Below, piece after piece: positions 32,339-42,987 of a stretch of 64,000 nt of DNA (positions are counted from its first letter, which is position 1; each line of letters starts with the position of its first letter). Origin of the DNA: Scilla litardierei (lineage: Eukaryota > Streptophyta > Magnoliopsida > Asparagales > Asparagaceae); NCBI GenBank assembly GCA_030789695.1, contig CM061132.1, forward strand, positions 29,717,730 to 29,781,729. Reading direction: 5' to 3'. The notes beneath the pieces were generated by a model, which saw only the letters and a list, made by a program, of their open reading frames with translations, was not told the origin of the DNA and ran no database searches. Position numbers and translations under genes: made by a program.

Positions 32339-32625
32339 TGTAACGACTGCTTTCATGTATCAGAATTTATTATAATATAATATATGTTTTGGTGGATTTT
32401 CTCCTCTTGTGTGGTTTTCGTCTCCGTAACTTTCATTTTCGATCGATTCGTCGTATTTTCTCGATTCTTCCTTAGGATCGTCGTTTTCGAAGTACGTCGT
32501 TTGTGACGGGCTTCGCAACGGTCATATCTAACTGTTAGATCAAGCCTAGGAGTCTTAGGAATCAATCCCGGGGCCTCGCGCTCCGTATCGGTACTTTTCT
32601 GTGCTCATTAGCCGGTGTAAGAAGG

Positions 32626-33077
32626 GCAACCGACCGACTAGATGACGATCCAGTCGGTCGGCAATCCTTCTTGGACCGACTAGTGAGCTTTCTAAATTTT
32701 CTCAGGAGTTACTGTTTATCGTTAGTCGGTCTAAGAACGTTGGTTGACCGACTAGGTTGCAAACTAGTCGGTCAGCAATGCTTCTTGAACCGACTAACTC
32801 ATCATATTATTTTTGTATCAGTTACTGTTTACTCTTAGTCGGTCTAAGAACGTTCATCGACCGACTAGATGCTAAACTAGTCGGTCAGTACTTGTTCATG
32901 GACCGACTAACTCTAGAATCCTATTTTCGTTCAGGAGTTACTGTTTGCACTTAGTCGGTCTGCGTTGGTCGACCGACCGACTAGTTGCCAAACTAGTCGG
33001 TCAGTGGTTGCTCTTGGACCGACTAACCAGTGTTAAAACCCTAATTTCTGGGCAGCCGCCAGCTCAACCTATAAATA
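32626..33077 (+). promoter_or_regulatory. LTR promoter module of element C: inverted half-site array plus TATA box
   Basis: Fifteen alternating half-sites (CTAGTCGGTC and its complement GACCGACTAG, with variants) lie in about 400 bp, organised in tandem units of about 113 bp that start near GTTACTGTTT (32708, 32821, 32936). TATAAATA follows 44 bp after the last half-site. The same layout is in the 3' LTR. The position implies an activator cluster; this is inference. Confidence 0.6.
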
Positions 33078-33923
33078 CCCAACCCAAACATTTTCATCTT
33101 CTCCAACACGACCCTAAGCCCTAGTTTCTTCCCCTCTAAGCCCCCATCTTCCTCCAAGCTTCTTTCCTTCAATCCAAACCCTAAATCCATCATCCAATCC
33201 ATCCATTCCCTCTATCCACCCCTCATCTTCCCCAAAATCTCACCGAAACCCATCAAATCCCCAAAATCCCCCGAAACCCTAGTTTCCCCAAACTACTCCA
33301 ATCTTCTCCAGATCTGATCCTAGGGTTCCCCGAAGTGTTACTTACGCCTCCTCTCGGTAAGAAATCGATCTACCGTTGTTTTCTTATCTTATTGTAATTT
33401 TTATGAAACCCTAATAAAATACTTGTGTTTTGATGTTTGTTCCCCATAACAGCGATTCCCCGTAGGCTAGCATCCGCGGAACGAACTTTCATAACCGTCA
33501 CCCCGGTGTTAGGTAAGTGAAACTTGCATCTCTTGATTTGGGCCATGTCTTAGGCCATTACCTTGTTTTAGCGTAAAAGAGACTAAACGGTGAAAGGATA
33601 GCCGTTTAGACGCCATTGACCTAGCTTGACAACGAAGCTTGGTCCGTCACCCTCATCATGCTTGTATGTCACGTTTAAATTCAATTAACGGTACGCAATC
33701 ATTTGTTCATGTCATTGCATAGTAATAAATCATTGTGATTGTGTAGCACACGCTACAACATTATATTCCTGGCTCGTGTTCCAGAAGCGAGCCCTGTAGT
33801 TGGAAACCCCAACGCTCGGATACCGGCTAGGCACCCACTTTTCGTGGGCACAACCCTATGCCAAACACACTTCCTGGCCCGTGATCCAGAAGCGAGCAAA
33901 TGCTCGATACACGTAGGGGTGGG

Positions 33924-34087
33924 GTAAGAGATATGCGTCACCAGAGCACGAGATGGCCTGATCCGCCACTCCAGCCTGCAGGCGAAATCTCTAGTGTTTA
34001 AGTGAGTAAGAGATATGCGTCACCAGAGCACGAGATGGCCTGATCCGCCACTCCAGCCTGCAGGCGAAATCTCTAGTGTTTAAGTGA
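33924..34087 (+). repeat. 82-bp tandem duplication in the LTR of element C
   Basis: The segment beginning GTAAGAGATATGCGTCACC and ending AGTGTTTAAGTGA occurs twice with an exact 82-bp period (33924-34005 and 34006-34087). Both LTRs have it (second set about 41090-41253), so it predates the insertion. The copies are almost identical. Confidence 0.9.
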
Positions 34088-34309
34088 TTAACAGTGATAA
34101 GTGAAAACAGCGATAAGTGATTCGTGAACTAGTGAGTTGGTAGCTTTGGCTACATTGTGCATGCTTGTCTCTCTTTTAAACTGTTGCATCATATTCAACT
34201 GCCATGCCATTGTTTAACATTTAAATGCTAGGTTGCTAGTTACTTTCAGTTTCCTTGCTCAAGTCTTTTAGACTTGCTGACATGTGCCCCTTTCTCTTTT
34301 GGGTGACGC

Positions 34310-34417
34310 ATGTTAGACCTTGAGCCTGAGTTGCCAGCTGAGGGTGAGGTGTTTGCGGACGCCGAGCTTGAGCCCGTGTTGGACGGGGAGTACGTGGACA
34401 CTGGGGACCAGTCCTAG
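34310..34417 (+). CDS. Acidic micro-ORF in the 5' LTR of element C
   Basis: ATG at 34310 opens a 35-codon frame ending TAG at 34415-34417. It is dominated by Glu, Asp, Leu and Pro (it starts MLDLEPELPAEGEVF) and has no Lys or Arg. The 3' LTR copy (41476-41583) has the same start, stop and length. It lies downstream of the TATA box and 5' of gag, so it could act as an upstream ORF or encode a small peptide. No function is known to me. Confidence 0.4.
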   Translation: MLDLEPELPAEGEVFADAELEPVLDGEYVDTGDQS

Positions 34418-34893
34418 TGTCTCCGTGTGTTTTACTTTTGTTAGATAGTAGTTTTGTTATCGGTGTGTGGCACCTATACTTTTTATGTCGTTGCTTTTGT
34501 TTGGCCTTGTTCTGGGCCTTTAGACTCTTTCTTTTTAGCCTGGTGGCTTTTCTGTGATGTTGAATATTTGTGGACAACCCTTGGGATTGGTGTTTCTTTT
34601 CCGTCTCATATTATTATTATTGTTGTTTCGATTGCGATTACAGGGACCTGCCTATACTAAATTGACGCTTAACGGGTTTGGGGCTTCACCGCTCCACTCC
34701 CGTGCGGACCTTTTCACGTCTCGCCTCCATTTTAGGGAAGCGGGTCGTGACAGGTTTTAGTGGTGGCCCATGCAGGTCCTTCTGTAACTGTAATTATCGG
34801 GATAACAATAATAATACAACATTGTCCAACAAATAAGTTCGACATCTGAGCCCTAAGCTATGAGTCTAATTGTTTCGTTTTCTGCGTCATTAG

Positions 34894-36054
34894 ATGGCAG
34901 GAAGGCGAATCACCCGTGGCGGTGGTAGTGGTGCGCCCCCTCATGACGAGGAGCCTGAGCGGGAGCCCACTAATGGAGAGATGATGAGGATGATGTTGCA
35001 GATGATGCAGGTTCAGCAGGGTGTGCTTCTGCAGGTGCAGAATGCTCCGGCGGCTCGAGCTGCTCGGGTGGTGGAAGCCCCTCGCCCTGAGCCCGGGGCG
35101 AAGCAGTTCAGAGAGCTGGGTCCTGCGTATTTTGATGGAACCGAAGGTCCACTAGCTGCTGATGAATGGATGAGGAATATCGAGGACAATCTGAAGATGT
35201 CCAAGGTCAACGAAGTTAGTTGGGTTGACTTGGCGAAGCGCCAGCTGAAGGATAACGCCAGGAATTGGTGGGATGCTGAGGAAAGGATGTTGGTGGAGCC
35301 GATCGTCTGGGCTACCTTCAAGGCCAGATTTGATGGTGAGTTCTTCCCGAAGGCTGCCAGGGAAGAGATGCTGCATCGTTTTATCGATTTGAAGCAGGGG
35401 AGTTCGTCGGTGGACCAGTACCACCAGGACTTCATGAGGCTTAGTCGGTTTGCACCAAAGATGGTGCAGGACGCTGAGGAGCGAGCTCAGAGGTTCCTTC
35501 AGGGACTTGCCTCGGAGCTCCAGAGTTTCGTGACCTCTTCTGACCGGGAATCTTATCAGAAGGTTTTGGTCGCTGCCAAGAGGCAGGAGCTGCTCGTGAA
35601 CCAGAGGAGGGGGTCTATTGTTGGCGCTGGGAAGAGGCCTGTGGAGCAGGCAAGAGCTGTGGTTCGACCTGGATTCAGGCCGAACCAGCCTGTTCAGTTC
35701 AAGAGGCCAGGAGGGCCTGTTCGGAAGGTTTGCCATTTCTGTGGCAAGGAGGGTCATATCAAGGAATCGTGTAGGAAGTTCTTGGGGCAATGTATTGCTT
35801 GTGGAGATCCCGCCCATGCTATCAGGGAGTGCCCGAAGTTGAAGCGACCTTGGGGGACACCTATTGCCGCCCCGCCGTTGCAGCAGAGAGCCCCGGTGCC
35901 CGCTGGTCGTGGGGTGCCTCTCGTCCCGCAGAGGCAGGCTTTTGAGCGGGCTGCTCCGCCGAGGAGGCAGGCATTTCTGATGACCGAGGAGGAGGTCTTG
36001 GCCATGGATGAGGTCATTGCAGGTAACTTTCGATCTAGATTGTTCCTTCCTTAA
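34894..36054 (+). CDS. Gag of element C
   Basis: The frame is 386 residues from the ATG at 34894 to the TAA at 36052-36054. A Gly/Glu-rich N-terminus is followed by a Met/Gln-rich helix. The Gag core (about residues 72-220) has YFDGTEGPLAADEWMRNIED, LKDNARNWWDAEERML and SSSVDQYHQDFMRLSRFAP. Two CCHC zinc knuckles follow, CHFCGKEGHIKESC (about residue 280) and CIACGDPAHAIREC (about residue 300). Gag assembles the particle and packages RNA. The last ten or so residues are probably read only from unspliced RNA: a good splice donor lies at 36022/36023 and splicing would carry the frame into pol. Confidence 0.93.
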   Translation: MAGRRITRGGGSGAPPHDEEPEREPTNGEMMRMMLQMMQVQQGVLLQVQNAPAARAARVVEAPRPEPGAKQFRELGPAYFDGTEGPLAADEWMRNIEDNLKMSKVNEVSWVDLAKRQLKDNARNWWDAEERMLVEPIVWATFKARFDGEFFPKAAREEMLHRFIDLKQGSSSVDQYHQDFMRLSRFAPKMVQDAEERAQRFLQGLASELQSFVTSSDRESYQKVLVAAKRQELLVNQRRGSIVGAGKRPVEQARAVVRPGFRPNQPVQFKRPGGPVRKVCHFCGKEGHIKESCRKFLGQCIACGDPAHAIRECPKLKRPWGTPIAAPPLQQRAPVPAGRGVPLVPQRQAFERAAPPRRQAFLMTEEEVLAMDEVIAGNFRSRLFLP

Positions 36055-36123
36055 TTAGTTGATTGTTAAATTATGCTGGATGCTTGTGTATGAATGTTAC
36101 TAGAGTAAGATTTGATTGATTAG
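36023..36123 (+). other. Putative gag-pol intron of element C
   Basis: The donor context GCAG|GTAACT (36022/36023) and the acceptor TTGATTGATTAG (ending 36123) enclose 101 bp. This stretch is visibly AT-richer than its flanks, as plant introns are, and contains the gag stop codon. Splicing leaves gag in phase 1 and rejoins pol in frame with no stop; the next downstream AG (ACAG at 36124-36127) would give an immediate stop. Splicing would therefore produce Gag-Pol and unspliced RNA Gag. Ogre elements use a comparable strategy at a different site. Confidence 0.6.
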
Positions 36124-39100
36124 ACAGTTTGTTAGGTGTGGTTTTGGTTTGCACGTTCCCTGCCCGAGTCCTCTTTGACTCAGGTGCGTCAATGTGCATT
36201 TTGGCCCAGAGCTTCGTGGAGAAGCATTCCTTGTCGACGTCCCCTCTCTCCAAGAGTTGGAATATCGTCACAGGGAATGGAGTAGTCACGGTGCATCGTG
36301 GGTGCAGTCCTTGCTCTGTGGTGGTTTGTGGACATGAGCTTTATGCTGATTTTATTGTCCACAACATCACCAACTACGATGCGGTCTTTGGGATGGATTG
36401 GCTTGCGAGCTTCTATGCTACGATCGACTGCCGTCGGAAAAAGGTGGTGTTCGAGATTCCCGGACATCCAGTATTTGAGTTCAGTCGTGGTAGCAGTTCG
36501 CTTGGTCCTGTCAGATTTCGGGCCAGGCCGGTGGAGGCTGTGGCTATGCAGTTGGAGCTGGAGTGGCCAGCTGTGGTGCGTGATTTTGGCGACGTCTTCC
36601 CCGAGGAGATGTCTGGTTTGCCGCCTGATCGAGCTCTGGAATTTTCTATCGATCTTGTTCCAGGTGCGCAGCCGATTTCGAAGGCGCCGTATCGTATGGC
36701 ACCAGCAGAATTGGAAGAGTTGCGGAAGCAGTTGGATGAGCTGTTGCAGAAGGGTTATATTAATCCCAGTGTGTCTCCGTGGGGAGCACCGGTGTTGCTG
36801 GTTAAGAAGAAGGATGGTTCGCGTCGCATGTGCGTGGACTATCGGGGATTGAATGCGGTGACCATTAAGAATAAATACCCGTTGCCTCGCATCGATGATA
36901 TTTTTGATCAGCTTGGAGGTTCGAGGGTGTTTTCTAAGTTGGATTTGAGGAGTGGTTACCATCAGTTGAAGGTGAAGAGGGATGATGTTCTGAAGACAGC
37001 GTTCAGGACGAAGTATGGACACTATGAGTTTGTGGTTATGCCTTTCGACGTAACTAACGCGCCCGCAGTTTTCATGAATCTGATGAACCTGATTTTCTAC
37101 GACTTTTTGGATAAGTTTGTCGTTATCTTTATCGACGACATTCTGATCTATTCGAAGTCGGAGGAAGAGCATGCATCGCACTTGAGGACGGTGTTGGAAA
37201 TTTTGAGGAAGCATCGTTTGTATGCTAAGTTTTCGAAGTGCGAGTTTTGGCTAGATCGAGTTGCTTTTCTGGGGCATGTGGTGACCGGAGATGGTATTTC
37301 TGTGGATCCCGAGAAGATTAGGGCCATCAGGGAGTGGCCTGTTCCGTCGTCTGCATCTGAGGTTCGGAGTTTCCTTGGTTTGGCAGGATATTATCGTCGG
37401 TTCATTAAGGACTTTTCTCGTATTGCTGAGCCGATGACCAGGTTGACGCGGAAGGATGTTGCTTATGTTTGGTCGGGTGATTGTGAGAGTGCCTTTGGTA
37501 TTCTGAAGGAGAGGTTGACGAGTGCCCCTATTCTTGTCGTGCCTAATCGCAGCGGTGGATTTGAGATCTTTTGCGATGCTTCTGGCAAGGGTCTCGGTTG
37601 CGTGCTGCATCAGCACAGACATGTTGTGGCGTATGCATCTCGTCAGCTTAAGGTTCATGAGAAGAATTACCCGACACATGATTTGGAGTTGGCTGCCGTT
37701 GTGTTCGCTCTTAGGATTTGGAGGCACTTCTTGCTGAGTGAGAAAGTGAAGATTTTCACCGATCACAAAAGCTTGAAGTATATTTTCACTCAGAAGGAGC
37801 TCAACATGCGACAGCGTCGGTGGTTGGAGCTTATGGCGGATTATGAGATTGATTTGCAGTATCACCCTGGCAAGGTGAATGTGGTTCCTGATGCTTTGAG
37901 TAGGCTTCCAGCGGTGATGATTTTGACCTCGCAGTGGAGATTGCAGCAGGATTTTTGCGAGTCTAGAGTGGAGATTGTTCTTCCTGGGGAGGCTTCTTCG
38001 TTGATGTACATGCAGGTACAGTCGACGATCGTGGATCGGATTAAGGCTGGCCAGGCCGGAGATCCGAAGTTGGTCAAGATTCGGGAGATGGTGGAAGCCG
38101 GTCTGTGGACTGACTTTTTGATTCATAAGGATGGCTCGTTGAGGTTCGGAGCCAGGTTGTGTGTGCCAGCTGGGGATATCAGAGAGGAGTTGATGGTGGA
38201 GGCACACAGTTCGCCGTATTCTGTGCATCCTGGTGGCACCAAGATGTACCAGGATCTTCGTCTGAATTATTGGTGGCATGGTATGAAGAGGAGTGTGGCT
38301 CGGAGTGTAGCCAAGTGCTTGGTTTGCCAGCAAGTGAAGGCGGAGCATCAGCATTCGGCCTGGTTGCTACAACCGCTTCCGATTCCGGAGTGGAAGTGGC
38401 AGCACATCACTATGGATTTCGTGACTGGACTACCTCGGAGTCCGAAGCAGAATGACGCGATTTGGGTGATCGTAGATCGATTGACCAAATCTGCGCACTT
38501 TATTCCATTCCGAGTGGGACAGTCCACGGAGGTGCTAGCGAGGAGATATATGGAGGAAGTCGTGCGACTTCATGGAGTCCCCGTGAGTATCGTGTCGGAC
38601 AGAGACACGAGGTTCACATCTCAGTTTTGGCAGAGTTTGCAGAAGAGCTTGGGTACGCGTCTGAGTTTCAGCACGGCGTACCATCCGCAGACGGATGGCC
38701 AGTCCGAGAGGACGATTCAGATTTTGGAAGACATGCTGAGGGCGTGCATGTTGGATTTCAAGGGTTCGTGGGAGGACCATCTACATTTGGTGGAGTTTTC
38801 CTACAACAACAGCTTCCAGGCGAGTATTGGCATGGCGCCTTTTGCCGCTCTTTATGGGAGGAAATGTCGATCGCCATTGAGTTGGGATGACATTGGTGAT
38901 CGGGAGTTGTTGGGACCTGAGATGATCGTGGAGGCCGTGGATATTGTCAGGAATATTCGGGAGAGGTTGAGGATTGCTCAGGACCGTTTTAAGCATTGGG
39001 CGGATGCTAAACGTCGTCCTTTGGAGTTTCAGCCGGGCGACCATGTGTTCTTGAAGATTTCCCCGAATCGTGGTGTGATTCGTTTTGGGAAGCGTGGGAA

Positions 39101-39458
39101 GTTGAGCCCGCGATACATTGGACCATTTGATGTTTTGGAGAGGGTTGGCGAGGTAGCTTACCGCTTGGCCTTGCTGCCATCTTTGGAAGGAGTTCACAAT
39201 GTTTTCCATGTGTCGCAGCTTCGTCGATACATTAGCGATCCATCTCATGCCGTGGATTTCTCGGAGATCGCCGTTCGCTCAGATTTGACGTATGACCAGT
39301 ATCCGGTGCAGATTCTGGACAGGCGTCAGAAGTCACTTCGAAACAAGATTGTCGATCTTGTGAGGGTGATGTGGCGACACGGTTCGCCGGGAGAGTCCAC
39401 TTGGGAGAGAGAAGATGAGATGCGGGATCGCTACCCACTTTTGTTTCCGGACTCGTGA
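36124..39458 (+). CDS. Pol of element C: protease, RT, RNase H, integrase, chromodomain-like tail
   Basis: An open frame of about 1110 codons has no early ATG, fitting expression as a Gag-Pol fusion. Domains in order: protease (LFDSGAS, 36171-36191); RT with [25 protein letters not shown] and the catalytic FIDDILIYS (about 37126-37152); RNase H ([39 protein letters not shown]); integrase with the HHCC zinc domain ending [11 protein letters not shown]-core residues in [20 protein letters not shown] and QSERTIQ; and a C-terminal [16 protein letters not shown] ... [17 protein letters not shown] segment like the group II chromodomain of Tekay elements. The RT motif usually written MPFGLTNAPA is [10 protein letters not shown] here, two unusual substitutions. 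The stop at 39456-39458 is 46 bp before the 3' LTR. Confidence 0.92.
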
Positions 39459-39489
39459 GTATTTGGGAATTCCGAGGACGGAATTTTTC

Positions 39490-39504
39490 TTAAGTTGGGG
39501 AGGA
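39490..39504 (+). promoter_or_regulatory. Polypurine tract of element C
   Basis: AAGTTGGGGAGGA, immediately before the 3' LTR start at 39505, is the expected site for plus-strand priming. It follows the pol stop codon closely. Confidence 0.75.
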
Positions 39505-41918
39505 TGTAACGACTGCTTTCATGTATCAGAATTTATTATAATATAATATATGTTTTGGTGGATTTTCTCCTCTTGTGTGGTTTTCGTCTCCGTAACTTTC
39601 ATTTTCGATCGATTCGTCGTATTTTCTCGATTCTTCCTTAGGATCGTCGTTTTCGAAGTACGTCGTTTGTGACGGGCTTCGCAACGGTCATATCTAACTG
39701 TTAGATCAAGCCTAGGAGTCTTAGGAATCAATCCCGGGGCCTCACGCTCCGTATCGGTACTTTTCTGTGCTCATTAGCCGGTGTAAGAAGGGACACCGAC
39801 CGACTAGATGACGATCCAGTCGGTCGGCAATCCTTCTTGGACCGACTAGTGAGCTTTCTAAATTTTCTCAGGAGTTACTGTTTATCGTTAGTCGGTCTAA
39901 GAACGTTGGTTGACCGACTAGGTTGCAAACTAGTCGGTCAGCAATGCTTCTTGAACCGACTAACTCATCATATTATTTTTGTATCAGTTACTGTTTACTC
40001 TTAGTCGGTCTAAGAACGTTCATCGACCGACTAGATGCTAAACTAGTCGGTCAGTACTTGTTCATGGACCGACTAACTCTAGAATCCTATTTTCGTTCAA
40101 GAGTTACTGTTTGCACTTAGTCGGTCTGCGTTGGTCGACCGACCGACTAGTTGCCAAACTAGTCGGTCAGTGGTTGCTCTTGGACCGACTAACCAGTGTT
40201 AAAACCCTAATTTCTGGGCAGCCGCCAGCTCAACCTATAAATACCCAACCCAAACGTTTTCATCTTCTCCAACACGACCCTAAGCCCTAGTTTCTTCCCC
40301 TCTAAGCCCCCATCTTCCTCCAAGCTTCTTTCCTTCAATCCAAACCCTAAATCCATCATCCAATCCATCCATTCCCTCTATCCACCCCTCATCTTCCCCA
40401 AAATCTCACCGAAACCCATCAAATCCCCAAAATCCCCCGAAACCCTAGTTTCCCCAAACTACTCCAATCTTCTCCAGATCTGATCCTAGGGTTCCCCGAA
40501 GTGTTACTTACGCCTCCTCTCGGTAAGAAATCGATCTACCGTTGTTTTCTTATCTTATTGTAATTTTTATGAAACCCTAATAAAATACTTGTGTTTTGAT
40601 GTTTATTCCCCATAACAGCGATTCCCCGTAGGCTAGCATCCGCGGAACGAACTTTCATAACCGTCACCCCGGTGTTAGGCAAGTGAAACTTGCATCTCTT
40701 GATTTGGGCCATGTCTTAGGCCATTACCTTGTTTTAGCGTAAAAGAGACTAAACGGTGAAAGGATAGCCGTTTAGACGCCATTGACCTAGCTTGACAACG
40801 AAGCTTGGTCCGTCACCCTCATCATGCTTGTATGTCACGTTTAAATTCAATTAACGGTACGCAATCATTTGTTCATGTCATTGCATAGTAATAAATCATT
40901 GTGATTGTGTAGCACACGCTACAACATTATATTCCTGGCTTGTGTTCCAGAAGCGAGCCCTGTAGTTAGAAACCCCAACGCTCGGATACCGGCTAGGCAC
41001 CCACTTTTCGTGGGCACAACCCTATGCCAAATACACTTCCTGGCCCGTGATCCAGAAGCGAGCAAATGCTCGATACACGTAGGGGTGGGGTAAGAGATAT
41101 GCGTCACCAGAGCACGAGATGGCCTGATCCGCCACTCCAACCTGCAGGCGAAATCTCTAGTGTTTAAGTGAGTAAGAGATATGCGTCACCAGAGCACGAG
41201 ATGGCCTGATCCGCCACTCCAGCCTGCAGGCGAAATCTCTAGTGTTTAAGTGATTAACAGTGATAAGTGAAAACAGCGATAAGTGATTCGTGAACTAGTG
41301 AGTTGGTAGCTTTGGCTACATTGTGCATGCTTGTCTCTCTTTTAAACTGTTGCATCATATTCAACTGCCATGCCATTGTTTAACATTTAAATGCTAGGTT
41401 GCTAGTTACTTTCAGTTTCCTTGCTCAAGTCTTTTAGACTTGCTGACATGTGCCCCTTTCTCTTTTGGGTGACGCATGTTAGACCTTGAGCCTGAGTTGC
41501 CAGCTGAGGGTGAGGTGTTTGCGGACGCCGAGCTTGAGCCCGTGTTGGACGGGGAGTACGTGGACACTGGGGACCAGTCCTAGTGTCTCCGTGTGTTTTA
41601 CTTTTGTTAGATAGTTGTTTTGTTATCGGTGCGTGGCACCTATACTTTTTATGTCGTTGCTTTTGTTTGGCCTTGTTCTGGGCCTTTAGACTCTTTCTTT
41701 TTAGCCTGGTGGCTTTTCTGTGATGTTGAATATTTGTGGACAACCCTTGGGATTGGTGTTTCTTTTCCGTCTCATATTATTATTGTTGTTGTTTCGATTG
41801 CGATTACAGGGACCTGCCTATACTAAATTGACGCTTAACGGGTTTGGGGCTTCACCGCTCCACTCCCGTGCGGACCTTTTCACGTCTCGCCTCCATTTTA
41901 GGGAAGCGGGTCGTGACA
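39505..41918 (+). repeat. 3' LTR of element C
   Basis: This 2414-bp copy matches 32339-34752 in length and carries the same half-site array, TATA box, 82-bp duplication and micro-ORF (41476-41583). Visible differences include GCAAGTG where the 5' copy has the donor-like GTAAGTG (40679 against 33513). It is followed by the target duplication GTAGT. Confidence 0.95.
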
Positions 41919-41923
41919 GTAGT

Positions 41924-42987
41924 GGTGCGATGGGGATTTAAACTGCGCGACCGAAGATTCTCAGATGAGAAATGTTCGGTGGCATTCCATATGCAAGTTG
42001 CATTGGAGACTCTGACATCCAGAGGGTCTTATTTTCATTTACGATGCAGCATGCAGAATTTGCATGTCTCTATGCATCCATAGGCAATCGGGATTTAATG
42101 GACATTCAATCCATTGGAGTCTACTTTTCAGTGACTCTGCCGACCCATTTTGGATATGAACATGCAGCAATTGTATGCTCATTTTCTATTCCCGTTGCTT
42201 GGCAGTACTCTTGAATTGACCGGGAGGCATATTTCCCAACATTAACCAGACTTATTTTCTATATTTTATTGTCTGGAAAATGTGCCCACAACATTTTTAT
42301 TTTTGTGCCAATAGCTTTGGAAAAGCGAAGTTTGCGGGTCTGTAGTAGACACACATACGAATATTCTGAGGATGCATTTATCAGTACAATTAAGTGCTGA
42401 AATAGCCCATTAGGGGGTGGATTTTATCCACATCTATCTCCTTATATTCTTTTTGAGGAAGTGTGGAGATTCTTTTTCAATTTTTCGTAGAGATGGCCTT
42501 GTAATTAGTTTTCCCTTATAGCAAGGGATGTGAGGGAATTCTCCCTTCTGAAGAATCTTTTGGTTCTTCAAGTCATACCCATGGGATAAGATGCGGTGCA
42601 TCGTCACTGATCCAGGGTGGCCAAGTTTATCATGCCAGTGTAAAAACTTGGCTGATGTCGGGCACTTCAGGTGCTCCGTTTAATTTCGCTTCCTTTCTCC
42701 GAATCTTTGTATGGTTGAGGCCTGTAATGCTCTCAAAACGTTCAAGTATGGATTTTACTCCTTTTTCTTGAGACGTTACATACAGTAATTTGTTTTTCAT
42801 TTATATTTGCTGTTTCCAAATGGAATCCATTGAAACGGATGTCCTTGAAACTTAGAAAATTTCTTTTGAAATTCGGAGAGATTAGTGCATCCTTTATTAC
42901 TGTTTCTGTGTCATTTGGGGGCAACAGTGTTGTGTTCCCTGGATCTTCAATATGGCCATAGTGTTGGGCTTTATATTGAGAGATCAT
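41924..42987 (-). pseudogene. Integrase core and protease remains of element F
   Basis: On the minus strand the protease C-terminal half is at 42742-42987 (TTLLPPNDTETVIKDALISP and FLSFKDIRFNGFHLET, matching element B's ILLPNNTRLKIQNALFSP and LLSFKDIRFNGYHLET). The GAG-pre-integrase and integrase core follow leftward in broken frames to the element C insertion. The protease active-site segment is not in a clean frame. Decayed. Confidence 0.7.

Larger units (their letters stand above)
32339..34752 (+). repeat. 5' LTR of element C
   Basis: The LTR starts TGTAACGACTGC and ends GGTCGTGACA. In order it holds an array of AGTCGGTC/GACCGACT inverted half-sites (32626-33026), a TATA box TATAAATA (33070-33077), strong splice-donor-like sites at GGTAAGAA (33357) and GGTAAGTG (33511), an 82-bp tandem duplication (33924-34087) and a 35-codon acidic micro-ORF (34310-34417). 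Confidence 0.95.
32339..41918 (+). mobile_element. Element C: Tekay-like Ty3/gypsy chromovirus-type retrotransposon
   Basis: Two 2414-bp LTRs (32339-34752 and 39505-41918) bound a 9580-bp element, with the duplication GTAGT at 32334-32338 and 41919-41923. The gene order is gag, protease, RT, RNase H, integrase and a C-terminal chromodomain-like tail. The frames are open throughout apart from an apparent intron between gag and pol. By eye I counted about 13-15 single-base differences between the LTRs (about 0.6 percent), so it inserted recently into element F. I do not recognise the tRNA complementary to the sequence after the 5' LTR (GGTTTTAGTGGTGGC). Confidence 0.95.

Noticed and set aside
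36189..38354. Minus-strand frames of 341 and 367 codons opposite pol of element C
   Set aside because: They are shadows of the strongly supported plus-strand pol frame and show no family motif.
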